DNA of 64,000 bases from Myroides sp. JBRI-B21084 (GTDB taxonomy: Bacteria > Bacteroidota > Bacteroidia > Flavobacteriales > Flavobacteriaceae). The position numbers and the translations under genes were made by a program. Within the stretch, counting starts at the first letter, position 1. Each line of letters begins with the position of its first letter. This document shows, piece after piece, positions 7,698 to 16,495 of this stretch. Under the pieces are notes generated by a model. That model saw only the letters and a list, made by a program, of their open reading frames with translations, was not told the origin of the DNA and made no database searches. The stretch spans positions 806,001 through 870,000 of the forward strand of contig NZ_CP120653.1 in the NCBI RefSeq assembly GCF_030545015.1, read 5' to 3'.

Positions 7698-8936
7698 TTG
7701 AATGTATCTTATTTTATAGCTAAACGTTTAGCAACTTCTAAAAAGTATAAAAATAGTGTTTCTGCGCCAATAATAAAAATTGCAATTGCGGCAGTAGCCA
7801 TTAGTGTGGTAATGATGTTGGTTTCGGTAGCTACAGGTCTGGGCTTACAACAAAAAATACGCGATAAAATTACATCGTTTAACGGGCATATTGTGGTTTC
7901 AAATTTCGATAACAATCAATCCGAAATTACGTTAGAACCAATTTCAACCAAGCAAAATTTCTATCCAAATTTTACCGAAGTACCCGAAGTTACAGCGGTG
8001 CATCCGTTTGCAACCAAAGCAGGTGTTGTGCGAACCGAAAAAGCTTTTGAAGGAATTGTTTTTAAGGGGGTTGATAAAAATTATCAGTGGAATTACTTAA
8101 GCGATTACTTGGTTAAAGGAAAGTTGCCTAAATATGAAACCGAAAGTATAACTAACGAGGTGTTGATTTCTAGTTTTTTAGCTAATAGGTTAGAACTTAA
8201 AGTAGGGGATAAACTACCAACTTATTTTTTAAGAAATCAAGAAGCTGAAATTCCTAACATACGTTCGTTTGTAATTTCGGGTATTTATGATTCAGGCTTT
8301 CCGCAGTTTGATGAAACCTTTGTAATTGGCGATTTAAAGCATGTACAACGCTTAAATAAGTGGAATAAAGACCAAGTTGGTGGTTTTGAAATGTTTATAA
8401 ACGATTTTACTAAGATTGATGCAGTTGCAGAGGATGTATACAGTCGTATTCCTTCAACTTTAAACAGTGAACCTATTACCAAGAAATACTTTAATATTTT
8501 TGATTGGTTAAAACTTTTTGATTTTAATATTTATATTATTGTAGGTTTAATGATTTTGGTTGCTGTAATTAACATGGTGGTTGCCTTGTTAGTTTTAATT
8601 TTAGAACGTACCCAAATGATTGGAGTTTTAAAGGCATTAGGTACAAGTAACTGGAGTATTCGTAAGATATTTGTTTATAACGCTACTTATATCGTTTTTA
8701 TAGGTTTGTTAATAGGAAACGCAATTGGTTTAGGTTTATTGCTTTTGCAAAAGCAATTAGGAATAGTTACTTTAGATCCAACACAATATTATGTTAAAGA
8801 GGCGCCGGTTTATATTTCGGTATTTTACATACTGTTGATAAATGTTGTTTTAGTAGTGATTAGTTATTTAATAATGTTGCTACCATCAGCACTAATTACA
8901 AAAATTAGTCCTGTCAAATCAATCAAATTTCAATAG
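7698..8936 (+). CDS. LolC/LolE-type ABC transporter permease (FtsX family)
   Basis: A 412-residue inner-membrane protein of the lipoprotein-release family, which pulls lipoproteins from the inner membrane for transport to the outer membrane. The order is typical: one N-terminal membrane segment (about 28-50, IAIAAVAISVVMMLVSVATG), a periplasmic MacB-like domain of about 220 residues, then three C-terminal FtsX segments (around 285-310, 330-355 and 375-400). The conserved ILERTQMIGVLKALG loop lies between them. No ATG opens the frame. TTG at 7698 gives the usual N-terminus (NVSYFIAKRL), and the TTG at 7671 falls inside the -7 element. The ATPase partner is not adjacent. Confidence 0.85.
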   Translation: MNVSYFIAKRLATSKKYKNSVSAPIIKIAIAAVAISVVMMLVSVATGLGLQQKIRDKITSFNGHIVVSNFDNNQSEITLEPISTKQNFYPNFTEVPEVTAVHPFATKAGVVRTEKAFEGIVFKGVDKNYQWNYLSDYLVKGKLPKYETESITNEVLISSFLANRLELKVGDKLPTYFLRNQEAEIPNIRSFVISGIYDSGFPQFDETFVIGDLKHVQRLNKWNKDQVGGFEMFINDFTKIDAVAEDVYSRIPSTLNSEPITKKYFNIFDWLKLFDFNIYIIVGLMILVAVINMVVALLVLILERTQMIGVLKALGTSNWSIRKIFVYNATYIVFIGLLIGNAIGLGLLLLQKQLGIVTLDPTQYYVKEAPVYISVFYILLINVVLVVISYLIMLLPSALITKISPVKSIKFQ

Positions 8937-8987
8937 ATAGTAATCAAATGAATATATATTTATAAATAGATTAAAATAATAAACAAC

Positions 8988-9018
8988 AAAAAAGTCGCTT
9001 AAAACAAGCGACTTTTAA
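8988..9018. terminator. Bidirectional terminator
   Basis: An 11-bp perfect stem (8990-9000 with 9006-9016) flanked by A and T runs. It lies between the convergent permease and phosphate-transporter genes. Confidence 0.85.
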
Positions 9019-9040
9019 TTTATATAAATACTTTAAATTC

Positions 9041-10150
9041 TTAAATGAATAAATGAACTAAGTGATAAACGCCCATAGCAACTAATGCAGATACAGGTAT
9101 TGTTAAAATCCAAGCCCAAAGTAATGAAATGGTTACACCCCAACGTACAGCAGATACCCTTTTTGTAATACCAACCCCAATAATAGAACCGGTAATAGTG
9201 TGTGTTGTTGATACAGGTATTCCCATGTGTTCTGTTATATATAAGGCAACAGCACCTGCTGTTTCTGCAGCAACCCCTTCTAATGGAGTAACTTTTGTAA
9301 TTTTAGAACCCATTGTTTTAACGATCTTCCAACCGCCACTCATAGTTCCTAAACCAATGAATACGAATGAAGCCAATGGAACCCACCCCCAATGAGATAC
9401 AAAATATTTAAAACGATCGGCGTTTTCAATAGCTGCATAAGGGTTCATATCGTCTGGTAATCCCATGTGGAAACTAATAACAGCCGCACCAATAATACCC
9501 ATAACTTTTTGAGCATCGTTACCACCGTGACCTAAACTAAATAAAGCCGATGATACCAACTGTAAGCGTTTAAACCATTTTTCGGCACGATGTGGTTGTG
9601 CTTTGCGGCAAATCCACATAATAGCAACAGTTATAAAGTAGGCCAAAACCATACCTAAAAATGGTGCTCCAAAAATAAATAAGAAAATAGGAACAACTTT
9701 TGCGTAAACAATTACATCTTCACCGTTTATGTTAATGCCACCTGCATGCGCAATTGCCGCACCCATAAAACCACCAATTAAAGTGTGTGATGATGATGAT
9801 GGAATACCCAATTTCCAAGTAGCTAAGTTCCAAAGAATAGCAGCAATTAAACCAGCAAAAATAACTTCTAAAGTAATAAACTGCTCGTTTACCGATTTGG
9901 CTATGGTGTTACCAATTTTAAATTCGCCTATAACATATAACGATATAAAATAAGCTGCAAAGTTAAAAACAGCTGCCCATAAAACTGCCTGAAAAGGTGT
10001 TAAAACTCGTGTAGTTACAATGGTAGCAATAGAGTTTGCAGCATCGTGAAAACCGTTAATGTAGTCAAAACCTAAAGCTAAAACAATAATAACAAGTAAA
10101 AGCCAGGCGCCGCTTACATCAAGGTTTGATAGTAAGTCAAATAATTCCAT
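9041..10150 (-). CDS. pit: PiT-family inorganic phosphate transporter
   Basis: A 369-residue integral membrane symporter for inorganic phosphate. Both halves of the PiT inverted repeat are visible: GFDYINGFHDAANSIAT near residues 27-43, and LGHGGNDAQKVMGI in the middle. The repeats GIPSSSSHTLIGG and GIPVSTTHTITG match the family's conserved Pro-Ser-Ser/Thr-His elements. About ten hydrophobic segments are present. It follows the DUF47 gene by 20 bases, the usual pit accessory arrangement, so the two form one operon read from the promoter at about 10.85 kb. A bidirectional terminator ends it. Confidence 0.93.
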   Translation of the reverse strand: MELFDLLSNLDVSGAWLLLVIIVLALGFDYINGFHDAANSIATIVTTRVLTPFQAVLWAAVFNFAAYFISLYVIGEFKIGNTIAKSVNEQFITLEVIFAGLIAAILWNLATWKLGIPSSSSHTLIGGFMGAAIAHAGGININGEDVIVYAKVVPIFLFIFGAPFLGMVLAYFITVAIMWICRKAQPHRAEKWFKRLQLVSSALFSLGHGGNDAQKVMGIIGAAVISFHMGLPDDMNPYAAIENADRFKYFVSHWGWVPLASFVFIGLGTMSGGWKIVKTMGSKITKVTPLEGVAAETAGAVALYITEHMGIPVSTTHTITGSIIGVGITKRVSAVRWGVTISLLWAWILTIPVSALVAMGVYHLVHLFI

Positions 10151-10170
10151 AATGGTTTATATATAAAAAA

Positions 10171-10815
10171 TTATGAATATTTAACTGTAATGGTTTCTAA
10201 AACGTTTGCAACACGTCTACAGCTATCTGTAGCCGATTCTAAAGCATCCATTACTTCTTTATATTTAATAATTTCAATAACGTTTGTTTCGTTTTCAAAA
10301 ATATCTGCAACGGCTTTATCAAAAACTTTATCTGCTTTACGTTCTAGGCGTAAAATTACTTTACAACCTTCGGTAATTGCTTTAAGGTTTTTCATATCTT
10401 TTATGTAGTAAATACATTTAGCAACTTCGTTACAAGCTTCTAAATTTGCTTCTGTAAGTTTACGTAAAGGTTTCGTAACTTTATCAATGTGATAAAAACG
10501 CATACGCGAAGCAGCATCGCTTAAATTATCGGCAACTTCATCAACTGCTGTCATTAAGCTGTTAATATCCTCTCTGTCAAACGGTGTAATAAAATTTCTT
10601 TCTAATTCTAAACGAGTAGTTTGTACAATTTGTTCTATTTCCGATTTTAAAACTTCTACTTCCTTAAGTAGTTTTTCTCTTTCGTTTGCAGGTAAATTTA
10701 CTGCTTCATTTAATGTTTCTGATAATAATTTAATTTTATTAGCAGCTTCTTCAAACAAAGGGTAAAACTTTTTATCCTTTGGTACTAAAAATTGAAAGAT
10801 TGAATTTAAAGACAT
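10171..10815 (-). CDS. DUF47 (PhoU-like) phosphate transport regulator
   Basis: A 214-residue all-helical cytoplasmic protein of the DUF47/PhoU-like family, found next to PiT transporters and thought to adjust their activity. Long helices are rich in heptad-like hydrophobic residues. The conserved stretch TPFDREDINSLMTAVDEVADNL (about residues 97-118) carries the family's metal-binding Asp/Glu pattern, and a second copy of the pattern is around LERKADKVFDKAVADIFE. It is the first gene of a two-gene operon with pit, with a -7-like element 28 bases before the start. Confidence 0.9.
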   Translation of the reverse strand: MSLNSIFQFLVPKDKKFYPLFEEAANKIKLLSETLNEAVNLPANEREKLLKEVEVLKSEIEQIVQTTRLELERNFITPFDREDINSLMTAVDEVADNLSDAASRMRFYHIDKVTKPLRKLTEANLEACNEVAKCIYYIKDMKNLKAITEGCKVILRLERKADKVFDKAVADIFENETNVIEIIKYKEVMDALESATDSCRRVANVLETITVKYS

Positions 10816-10843
10816 AGTGTATAATATTAATTTTTTTCGTTTG

Positions 10844-10851
10844 CAAAAGTA
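10844..10851 (-). promoter_or_regulatory. -7 promoter element for DUF47-pit
   Basis: On the minus strand this reads TACTTTTG, matching TAnnTTTG, 28 bases before the ATG at 10815. The rest of the 153-base gap to the carboxylase gene is A/T-rich without other clear signals. Confidence 0.5.
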
Positions 10852-10968
10852 TTACTCTAATGTTAACTTAATATTAAGTTTACGTATTTATTTTATTTTT
10901 TTTAAAATCGACTTTTTTTTAATCAGCCGAAAGTTTGTATTTTAGCGCTATTCATAAACTTAATAAAA

Positions 10969-12612
10969 ATGGATTTAAACTTCAATAAAAACGAAGATCA
11001 CAATAAATTACTGGTTTCAGAATTAAGACAAAAATTTGCCAAAGTTGCTTTAGGCGGTGGCGAAAAGCGTATAGCAAAGTTACACGAGCAAGGTAAATTA
11101 ACTGCTCGTGAGCGTATTGATTATTTGTTTGATAAAGATTCAAAGTCAATTGAAATAGGAGCTTTTGTGGGCGATGGTATGTATAAAGAACATGGTGGTT
11201 GCCCATCTGGTGGGGTTGTTGTTAAAATTGGTTATGTAAATGGTAAACAAGTTATTGTTGTTGCTAATGATGCTACAGTTAAAGCTGGTGCTTGGTTTCC
11301 TATTACAGGGAAAAAGAATTTACGCGCACAAGAAATTGCTATTGAAAACCGCTTGCCTATAATTTATTTAGTGGATTCGGCAGGAGTTTATTTACCAATG
11401 CAAGATGAAATTTTTCCTGATAAAGAAAATTTTGGTCGAATTTTTCGTAACAACGCCATCATGTCATCAATGGGTATTACGCAAATAGCAGCTGTAATGG
11501 GTAGTTGTGTTGCCGGTGGTGCATATTTACCAATTATGAGCGATGAGGCTTTAATTGTTGATAAAACTGGGTCAATTTTCTTAGCAGGCTCTTATTTGGT
11601 AAAAGCAGCAATTGGTGAAAGTATTGATAACGAAACGTTGGGTGGTGCTACTACTCATACCGAAATATCTGGTGTTACCGATTATAAATCAAAAGACGAT
11701 AAAGATTGTTTAGATACCATTCGCAACATTGTTGGAAAAATGGGTGATTATGATAAAGCTGGTTTTAACAGAATTGATGCTAAAAAGCCCGCATTAGATC
11801 AAAATGAAATTTACGGAATTTTACCAAAATCTCGTGCAGAGCAATACGATACTATGGAAATTATTAAACGTTTGGTTGATGATTCTGAATTTGATGAATA
11901 CAAAGCAGGATACGGACAAACCATAATTACTGGTTATGCACGTATTGATGGTTGGGCAGTTGGTATTGTTGCTAATCAGCGTAAAGTTGTGAAAACAACA
12001 GGTGCCAAAACCAAACCAAGCGAAATGCAGTTTGGCGGTGTTATTTATTCCGATTCGGCCGATAAAGCTACACGTTTTATAGCAAATTGTAATCAAAAGA
12101 AAATTCCTTTGGTTTTCTTGCAAGATGTTACCGGTTTTATGGTAGGGTCAAAATCTGAACACGGCGGTATCATTAAAGATGGTGCTAAAATGGTAAATGC
12201 TGTTTCTAATTCGGTTGTGCCAAAATTTACAGTAATTATGGGTAATTCTTACGGTGCAGGTAATTATGCAATGTGCGGAAAAGCATATGATCCACGTTTC
12301 TTTTTAGCTTGGCCAAGTGCCGAATTAGCAGTAATGGGTGGTGCACAAGCAGCTAAAGTTTTGTTGCAAATTGAAGCTTCATCACTAAAAGCGAAAGGCG
12401 AGGAGTTAACCCCTGAAAAAGAAGCAGAATTGTTTGATAAAATTAAAGCAAAATACGATGCGCAAGTTTCGCCATATTATGCTGCCGCACGTTTATGGAC
12501 CGATGCAATTATTGATCCGTTAGATACGCGTAAATGGATTTCAATGGGTATTGAGGCTGCTAACCATGCACCAATTGAAAAACAATTTAATTTAGGCGTT
12601 ATTCAAGTGTAA
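10969..12612 (+). CDS. Acyl-CoA carboxylase beta subunit (carboxyltransferase)
   Basis: A 547-residue biotin-dependent carboxyltransferase that moves CO2 from carboxybiotin to an acyl-CoA. The crotonase-like N- and C-domains are both present. The segment DSAGVYLPMQDEIFPD followed by FGRIF, near residues 137-160, resembles the methylcrotonyl-CoA carboxylase beta subunit (leucine breakdown). GSCVAGGAYLP and the C-half MGNSYGAGNYAMCG form oxyanion and CoA-binding loops. Propionyl- or geranyl-CoA carboxylase remain possible. The biotin-carboxylase alpha subunit is not adjacent, so it must lie elsewhere. The gene stands alone with a terminator behind it. Confidence 0.88.
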   Translation: MDLNFNKNEDHNKLLVSELRQKFAKVALGGGEKRIAKLHEQGKLTARERIDYLFDKDSKSIEIGAFVGDGMYKEHGGCPSGGVVVKIGYVNGKQVIVVANDATVKAGAWFPITGKKNLRAQEIAIENRLPIIYLVDSAGVYLPMQDEIFPDKENFGRIFRNNAIMSSMGITQIAAVMGSCVAGGAYLPIMSDEALIVDKTGSIFLAGSYLVKAAIGESIDNETLGGATTHTEISGVTDYKSKDDKDCLDTIRNIVGKMGDYDKAGFNRIDAKKPALDQNEIYGILPKSRAEQYDTMEIIKRLVDDSEFDEYKAGYGQTIITGYARIDGWAVGIVANQRKVVKTTGAKTKPSEMQFGGVIYSDSADKATRFIANCNQKKIPLVFLQDVTGFMVGSKSEHGGIIKDGAKMVNAVSNSVVPKFTVIMGNSYGAGNYAMCGKAYDPRFFLAWPSAELAVMGGAQAAKVLLQIEASSLKAKGEELTPEKEAELFDKIKAKYDAQVSPYYAAARLWTDAIIDPLDTRKWISMGIEAANHAPIEKQFNLGVIQV

Positions 12613-12637
12613 TAGTTTGTTTATAGTTTAATAGGTT

Positions 12638-12667
12638 AAAGTCTACTTTTTTAGTAGACTTTTTTTT
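12638..12667 (+). terminator. Rho-independent terminator after carboxylase gene
   Basis: A 10-bp stem (12638-12647 with 12653-12662) followed by a T run. Confidence 0.85.
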
Positions 12668-12724
12668 AATCAATTGCTTTTTAAATACGAACAAGATTCT
12701 TGTGCTTAAAATCGAATAAAATTC

Positions 12725-14119
12725 ATGTTAAAAGAACAATCATCGCCTTACGAAAAATACCTGCCAATGGTGGCTGCGGTTGCAATGTTTATGCAGTCGT
12801 TAGACGGAACCATACTTAATACATCATTGCCAAGTATTGCTGCAGCTATGCGTTATTCGCCCTTAGAAATGCAATCGGTTATTGTAAGTTATGCTTTAAC
12901 CTTGGCTTTGTTTATACCGCTTTCGGGTTGGCTTTCTGATAAATTTGGAACCCGAAAAATGTTTTTATTAGCAGTGTTTGTTTTTACATTAGGTTCGTTT
13001 TTTTGCGCCATTTCGGTAAATCTACTCACCTTAAATTTATCTCGAATACTTCAGGCAATTGGTGGTTCAATGATGGTGCCCATAGCGCGTTTAGCTATTT
13101 TGTACCAATATCCTCGTAACAAATTACTAAAAATTATGAATTACATAACCATTCCAGGTTTGTTGGGGTTGGTTGTTGGACCAAGTTTAGGTGGTTATTT
13201 ATCAGATTATTTTGCATGGCAATGGATTTTTTTAGTGAACCTTCCTGTTGGTTTTTTGGGTATGTTTTTGGCATATAAAATCATGCCGAATTTTAAAAAT
13301 ACAGTTGGCAAATTTGATGTATTGGGATTGCTTTATTTTAGTGGCGCTTTGGTTTTAATAACTTTTGCGTTAGAGGTTAGCAGTGTAGGTTTTAATCATT
13401 ATCTTTTGGTTTTAGGACTTTTTTTTATTGCGTGTGTACTTTTTGTGTTGTACTACAAACATTTTAAATCTACTAAGTATTCCATTATCAATTTAAACCT
13501 TTTTAAAATTAGAACATTACGCATAGGCTTAATAGGTAGTTTAATAACGCGTTTTGGTATAAGCGGTTTGCCTTTTTTATTGCCTTTAATGATGCAGGTT
13601 GGTTTTGGGTTTTCGGCATCAAAAGCGGGGTTCATGTTACTGCCATCGGCTTTAACAACTATTGCCATTAAACCTTGGATTGTGCCGTTAGTGAAAAGGT
13701 TTGGTTATCGAAATATTTTAATAAGTAATACCTTGTTTTTAGCCGTAATTATTTTTGTTTTTAGTTTTATGGAAAAAGATACACCGCTTATTTATTATAT
13801 TTTTTTAATGATTGCCTACGGTGCTTTTACATCGGTACAAATGACCGCAATGAACACCATTACTTTGGCCGATTTAACCGATAAACAAGCCAGTGGGGGC
13901 AATAGTTTGCTAACCATTATGCAACAATTATCTATTAGTTTTGGTATTTCTATTGCAGCTTTAATTTTGGCTTTTTATAAAGATAAAATGCATTTTTACC
14001 AAGGAGATTTGATTACTGCGTTTCATTTAACCTTAATTTCGTTAGCAGTTTTAACAGCTTTTTCTAGTTTAACGTTTACAAAATTAAAAAGCAACGATGG
14101 TGAAAAGTTGTCGGGGTAA
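12725..14119 (+). CDS. MFS exporter of the DHA2 (14-TM) type
   Basis: A 464-residue multidrug-type major facilitator. The DHA2 signature LDGTILNTSLPSIA sits in the first membrane helix (about residues 25-38). MFS motif A is GWLSDKFGTRK (about 68-78), and the exporter motif C region is GLLGLVVGPSLGG near residue 150. Thirteen to fourteen hydrophobic segments are visible, so it resembles MdtD/EmrB-like proton antiporters. No membrane-fusion or TolC-like partner and no regulator lie beside it, so the substrate cannot be inferred. The preceding gap contains the carboxylase terminator. Confidence 0.85.
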   Translation: MLKEQSSPYEKYLPMVAAVAMFMQSLDGTILNTSLPSIAAAMRYSPLEMQSVIVSYALTLALFIPLSGWLSDKFGTRKMFLLAVFVFTLGSFFCAISVNLLTLNLSRILQAIGGSMMVPIARLAILYQYPRNKLLKIMNYITIPGLLGLVVGPSLGGYLSDYFAWQWIFLVNLPVGFLGMFLAYKIMPNFKNTVGKFDVLGLLYFSGALVLITFALEVSSVGFNHYLLVLGLFFIACVLFVLYYKHFKSTKYSIINLNLFKIRTLRIGLIGSLITRFGISGLPFLLPLMMQVGFGFSASKAGFMLLPSALTTIAIKPWIVPLVKRFGYRNILISNTLFLAVIIFVFSFMEKDTPLIYYIFLMIAYGAFTSVQMTAMNTITLADLTDKQASGGNSLLTIMQQLSISFGISIAALILAFYKDKMHFYQGDLITAFHLTLISLAVLTAFSSLTFTKLKSNDGEKLSG

Positions 14120-14193
14120 TTAAAAGAAGTGTGATTTTTTTTTTAAAGTTGAAAATGTTAAATAACCACCTTAAAATAAAATGATTATAAAAC

Positions 14194-14222
14194 AAAAACT
14201 CAACATTCCGTTGAGCTTTTGA
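14194..14222 (+). terminator. Probable terminator after MFS gene
   Basis: A stem CTCAAC/GTTGAG, extended by A/T pairs, with an ATTCC loop (14194-14204 with 14210-14220). The T tail is short, so it is weaker than the others here. Confidence 0.5.
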
Positions 14223-14283
14223 ATATACATTTTAATTAAAAAGTAAGTCTTTACTTTGCCTATTATCTTTTCTCTAAAAAGAA

Positions 14284-14793
14284 TTATTTCCCAAAAAATC
14301 CGCCTAAAAGATCACCTAAATTACCTTTTTTAACTGCGCTAATAGCATCGTCGATTCCTAATTTGCCATCACCGTTTTGATCGAACATTTTAGCAGCATC
14401 GCCTCCTGTGAAAGAGCTTAAAATATCGGTAATGTTAAAATCGCCGCTTTTAGCTTTTCCAGTAATCATGCTTATTATTTGTGGAATAATACTACTTGCA
14501 AAATTGCTAGACGTGCCCGCATCTAAACCTACATTTGAACCTAGTTTTGATGATAACGAATTAATCATATTTTGCACCATTGGGCTGCTTGTTAAACCAT
14601 TTGCGTTATCGCCGCTAAACATATTCATTAAATCACCCATATTACCGCCCGAAATGGCATTTTGTAAGCCTTCCATTAACGTATTGCCTGTTTCGTTAGC
14701 TACATTACCAGCTAAATTGTTTGAAATGTTGTTGTTGCCGGCTACTTCTTTTTCTGTTAGCTGATTTATAATCTGCTGAATTTGATCCATCAT
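14284..14793 (-). CDS. DUF937-like protein with an EF-hand loop
   Basis: A 169-residue protein rich in Asn, Gly, Ser and Met, resembling the DUF937 (YidB-like) family: amphipathic helices separated by Gly/Asn turns, for example near NMGDLMNMFSGDN. Near the C-terminus a single canonical calcium-binding EF loop, DQNGDGKLGIDD, has Asp/Asn/Asp at the coordinating positions. No signal peptide is visible. Two adjacent ATG codons open the frame. Function is unknown; the EF loop suggests calcium binding. It is divergent from the lipoprotein gene to its right. Confidence 0.7.
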   Translation of the reverse strand: MMDQIQQIINQLTEKEVAGNNNISNNLAGNVANETGNTLMEGLQNAISGGNMGDLMNMFSGDNANGLTSSPMVQNMINSLSSKLGSNVGLDAGTSSNFASSIIPQIISMITGKAKSGDFNITDILSSFTGGDAAKMFDQNGDGKLGIDDAISAVKKGNLGDLLGGFFGK

Positions 14794-14832
14794 TTTTTTA
14801 TAAATTTTTTATGTAAAAATATAATTTTTTTT

Positions 14833-14840
14833 TACATTTG
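14833..14840 (+). promoter_or_regulatory. -7 promoter element upstream of the 376-aa lipoprotein
   Basis: TACATTTG fits TAnnTTTG and lies 24 bases before the ATG at 14865. The spacing supports that ATG as the real initiation site even though the frame behind it is shifted (see findings). Confidence 0.5.
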
Positions 14841-14883
14841 ATATTAATTTTTTAATTTATTATTATGAAAACGTTTTTTAGTA

Positions 14884-16014
14884 TTGTATTGTATTGTAAA
14901 TTTATTTTTATTAGCAGGATGTTCTAAAAATGAAGAAGAATTAGATTGTAATTGTGCCCCCCAAAGTACAGAAGTAAAATTAAAAATAGGTAATCAACAA
15001 TTTAAATCTTCTTTGTATGATTATGCTGAAAGCCCATATAAATTTTGGTCAATAAAAAATGAACGGATTGAGGAGTTTTATTATTCATTAACAAATAATA
15101 AAACTGAAATTACGAGCATATTTTTATTTAGTAACAATGTTAATGAAAATACGCTTAAAAAAGAAGATATAGAGGGTTATGTGACTTTAGAAAAAAATAG
15201 AGATAACAAAAATATTCTAAAATATAGTATAAACATTTATAAAAAGGAATCCGAAAAAGGTTTTGTTAAAATTAATAAAAATGATTTAAATTCCTATTAC
15301 TTATCTTTTAATGATATTAGTGATGTTAACAATGTTTATTTTGAAACTTCAAAAAATATAATTTATATTAAAAATCCTAATAGACAGTTTAAAGGTAAGT
15401 TAATTAAATCAAGTTTTCAAGAAGAAATTAACGATAGGTTAAAGAAAAGGGGATTTTTAGGAAGAATTTCAAGTGATGTTTGCGTAAGCCCTTGTCCTTC
15501 TCACAAGGGAAACTGTTATGAAGGAATGGATCCACAAAATGAGTATTTAGCAGAGTGTTCGGATAAATGCTTAAAAGAAGAGATAGATGATGAGCATGAT
15601 GGTAAAGATCCTGCGCGACCTGTTTCTTCAGTAGTTTTATCACCTGCTTCTTATAGTTTTAGAGATGATTATCTATATCAACACCCAGGAGGTGATTTAT
15701 ATGTTGAGATATATTATCAAATTTCCAAAGATTTTAATTATACTAATTTAGATTATGCATTTGCAGTTCGTACAGTTGATTTGTTGTTATCGATTATGCC
15801 AAAAATTGTAGATTTAACACAAAATCCTTTTTCATCAAATGTTTTATATACCTCTGCTGATGCAGAAGAGGTAATAGAATACCTTGATGATGTAAAAAAT
15901 TATGTTAATTCCAATGATACTAAAGATAATTTAAATTTACTAATTCAAAAAATTATTGAATTTGAAGGTGCGACCAATGATTATATAACCAACCATCTTG
16001 AAATAAACCCTTAG
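14884..16014 (+). CDS. Cys-containing lipoprotein, 5' end apparently frame-shifted
   Basis: An approximately 376-residue lipoprotein, family not recognised. The frame opens with TTG and gives a short signal ending LLAGCSK, with the lipobox Cys at residue 13. It lacks the positive N-region such signals need. An ATG at 14865, well spaced from a promoter element, would give MKTFF and then an excellent lipoprotein signal, but it is in another frame. Loss of one T from the T6 tract (14874-14879), or one more copy of the GTATT repeat (three copies at 14881-14895), would join them. A central segment has clustered cysteines (CVSPCPSHKGNC and CSDKC), possibly a disulfide-rich insert. A second small lipoprotein gene follows six bases later. 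Confidence 0.6.
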   Translation: MYCIVNLFLLAGCSKNEEELDCNCAPQSTEVKLKIGNQQFKSSLYDYAESPYKFWSIKNERIEEFYYSLTNNKTEITSIFLFSNNVNENTLKKEDIEGYVTLEKNRDNKNILKYSINIYKKESEKGFVKINKNDLNSYYLSFNDISDVNNVYFETSKNIIYIKNPNRQFKGKLIKSSFQEEINDRLKKRGFLGRISSDVCVSPCPSHKGNCYEGMDPQNEYLAECSDKCLKEEIDDEHDGKDPARPVSSVVLSPASYSFRDDYLYQHPGGDLYVEIYYQISKDFNYTNLDYAFAVRTVDLLLSIMPKIVDLTQNPFSSNVLYTSADAEEVIEYLDDVKNYVNSNDTKDNLNLLIQKIIEFEGATNDYITNHLEINP

Positions 16015-16019
16015 TATTA

Positions 16020-16451
16020 ATGATGAAGACTATTTTAAAATTTTTGTTATTAATCTTTTTTTCTTGTAGTAGTAAAGAACAAACTATAAGTTATCCTTTG
16101 GTTTATACACCTCCAAAAACTTTAAAAGAAAAAATATTATTTCAAAGAAGTTCATTAATACCTAATGAAATTTTGACTTTGAATAAGGATAAAACTTATT
16201 CATTTGAAACTTGCACGCAATTTAATAAAGGAACATGGGAACGACGCGAAGATAGTTTGTTTTTAAAATGCACAAAAAAAGGTTTTTTTATAGATAGTTT
16301 AAACTTTATTGAAAAATATAAATATCTAAATATTTGTTCTAGTAGCCCTAGTGTTTGGATAGTTAAAAGAAAAGGTATTTATCGAGAGTTAACTTATTTT
16401 AAAAAAAATGAAAGAAAAAAACAGAGAGTTTTCTTAATTAATAGAAATTAG
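16020..16451 (+). CDS. Small putative lipoprotein
   Basis: A 143-residue protein, family not recognised. The N-terminus is a short hydrophobic stretch ending IFFSCSSK, a plausible lipoprotein signal with Cys16 as the lipid site. The mature part is Lys-rich and probably a beta-structured domain, resembling in pattern the small lipocalin-like lipoproteins of this phylum (LTLNKDKTYSFETCTQFNKGTW, a strand-turn-strand with a tryptophan). Two ATGs are adjacent. It starts six bases after the preceding lipoprotein, so the two are co-transcribed and probably act together. Confidence 0.6.
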   Translation: MMKTILKFLLLIFFSCSSKEQTISYPLVYTPPKTLKEKILFQRSSLIPNEILTLNKDKTYSFETCTQFNKGTWERREDSLFLKCTKKGFFIDSLNFIEKYKYLNICSSSPSVWIVKRKGIYRELTYFKKNERKKQRVFLINRN

Positions 16452-16461
16452 AAAATAATAT

Positions 16462-16494
16462 AAAACACCCAAAAATATTTTTTTGGGTGTTTTA
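16462..16494. terminator. Bidirectional terminator
   Basis: A stem of about 14 bp (AAAACACCC paired with GGGTGTTTT, extended by A/T pairs) between the lipoprotein pair and the convergent acyl-CoA reductase gene. Confidence 0.85.
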
Positions 16495-16495
16495 A

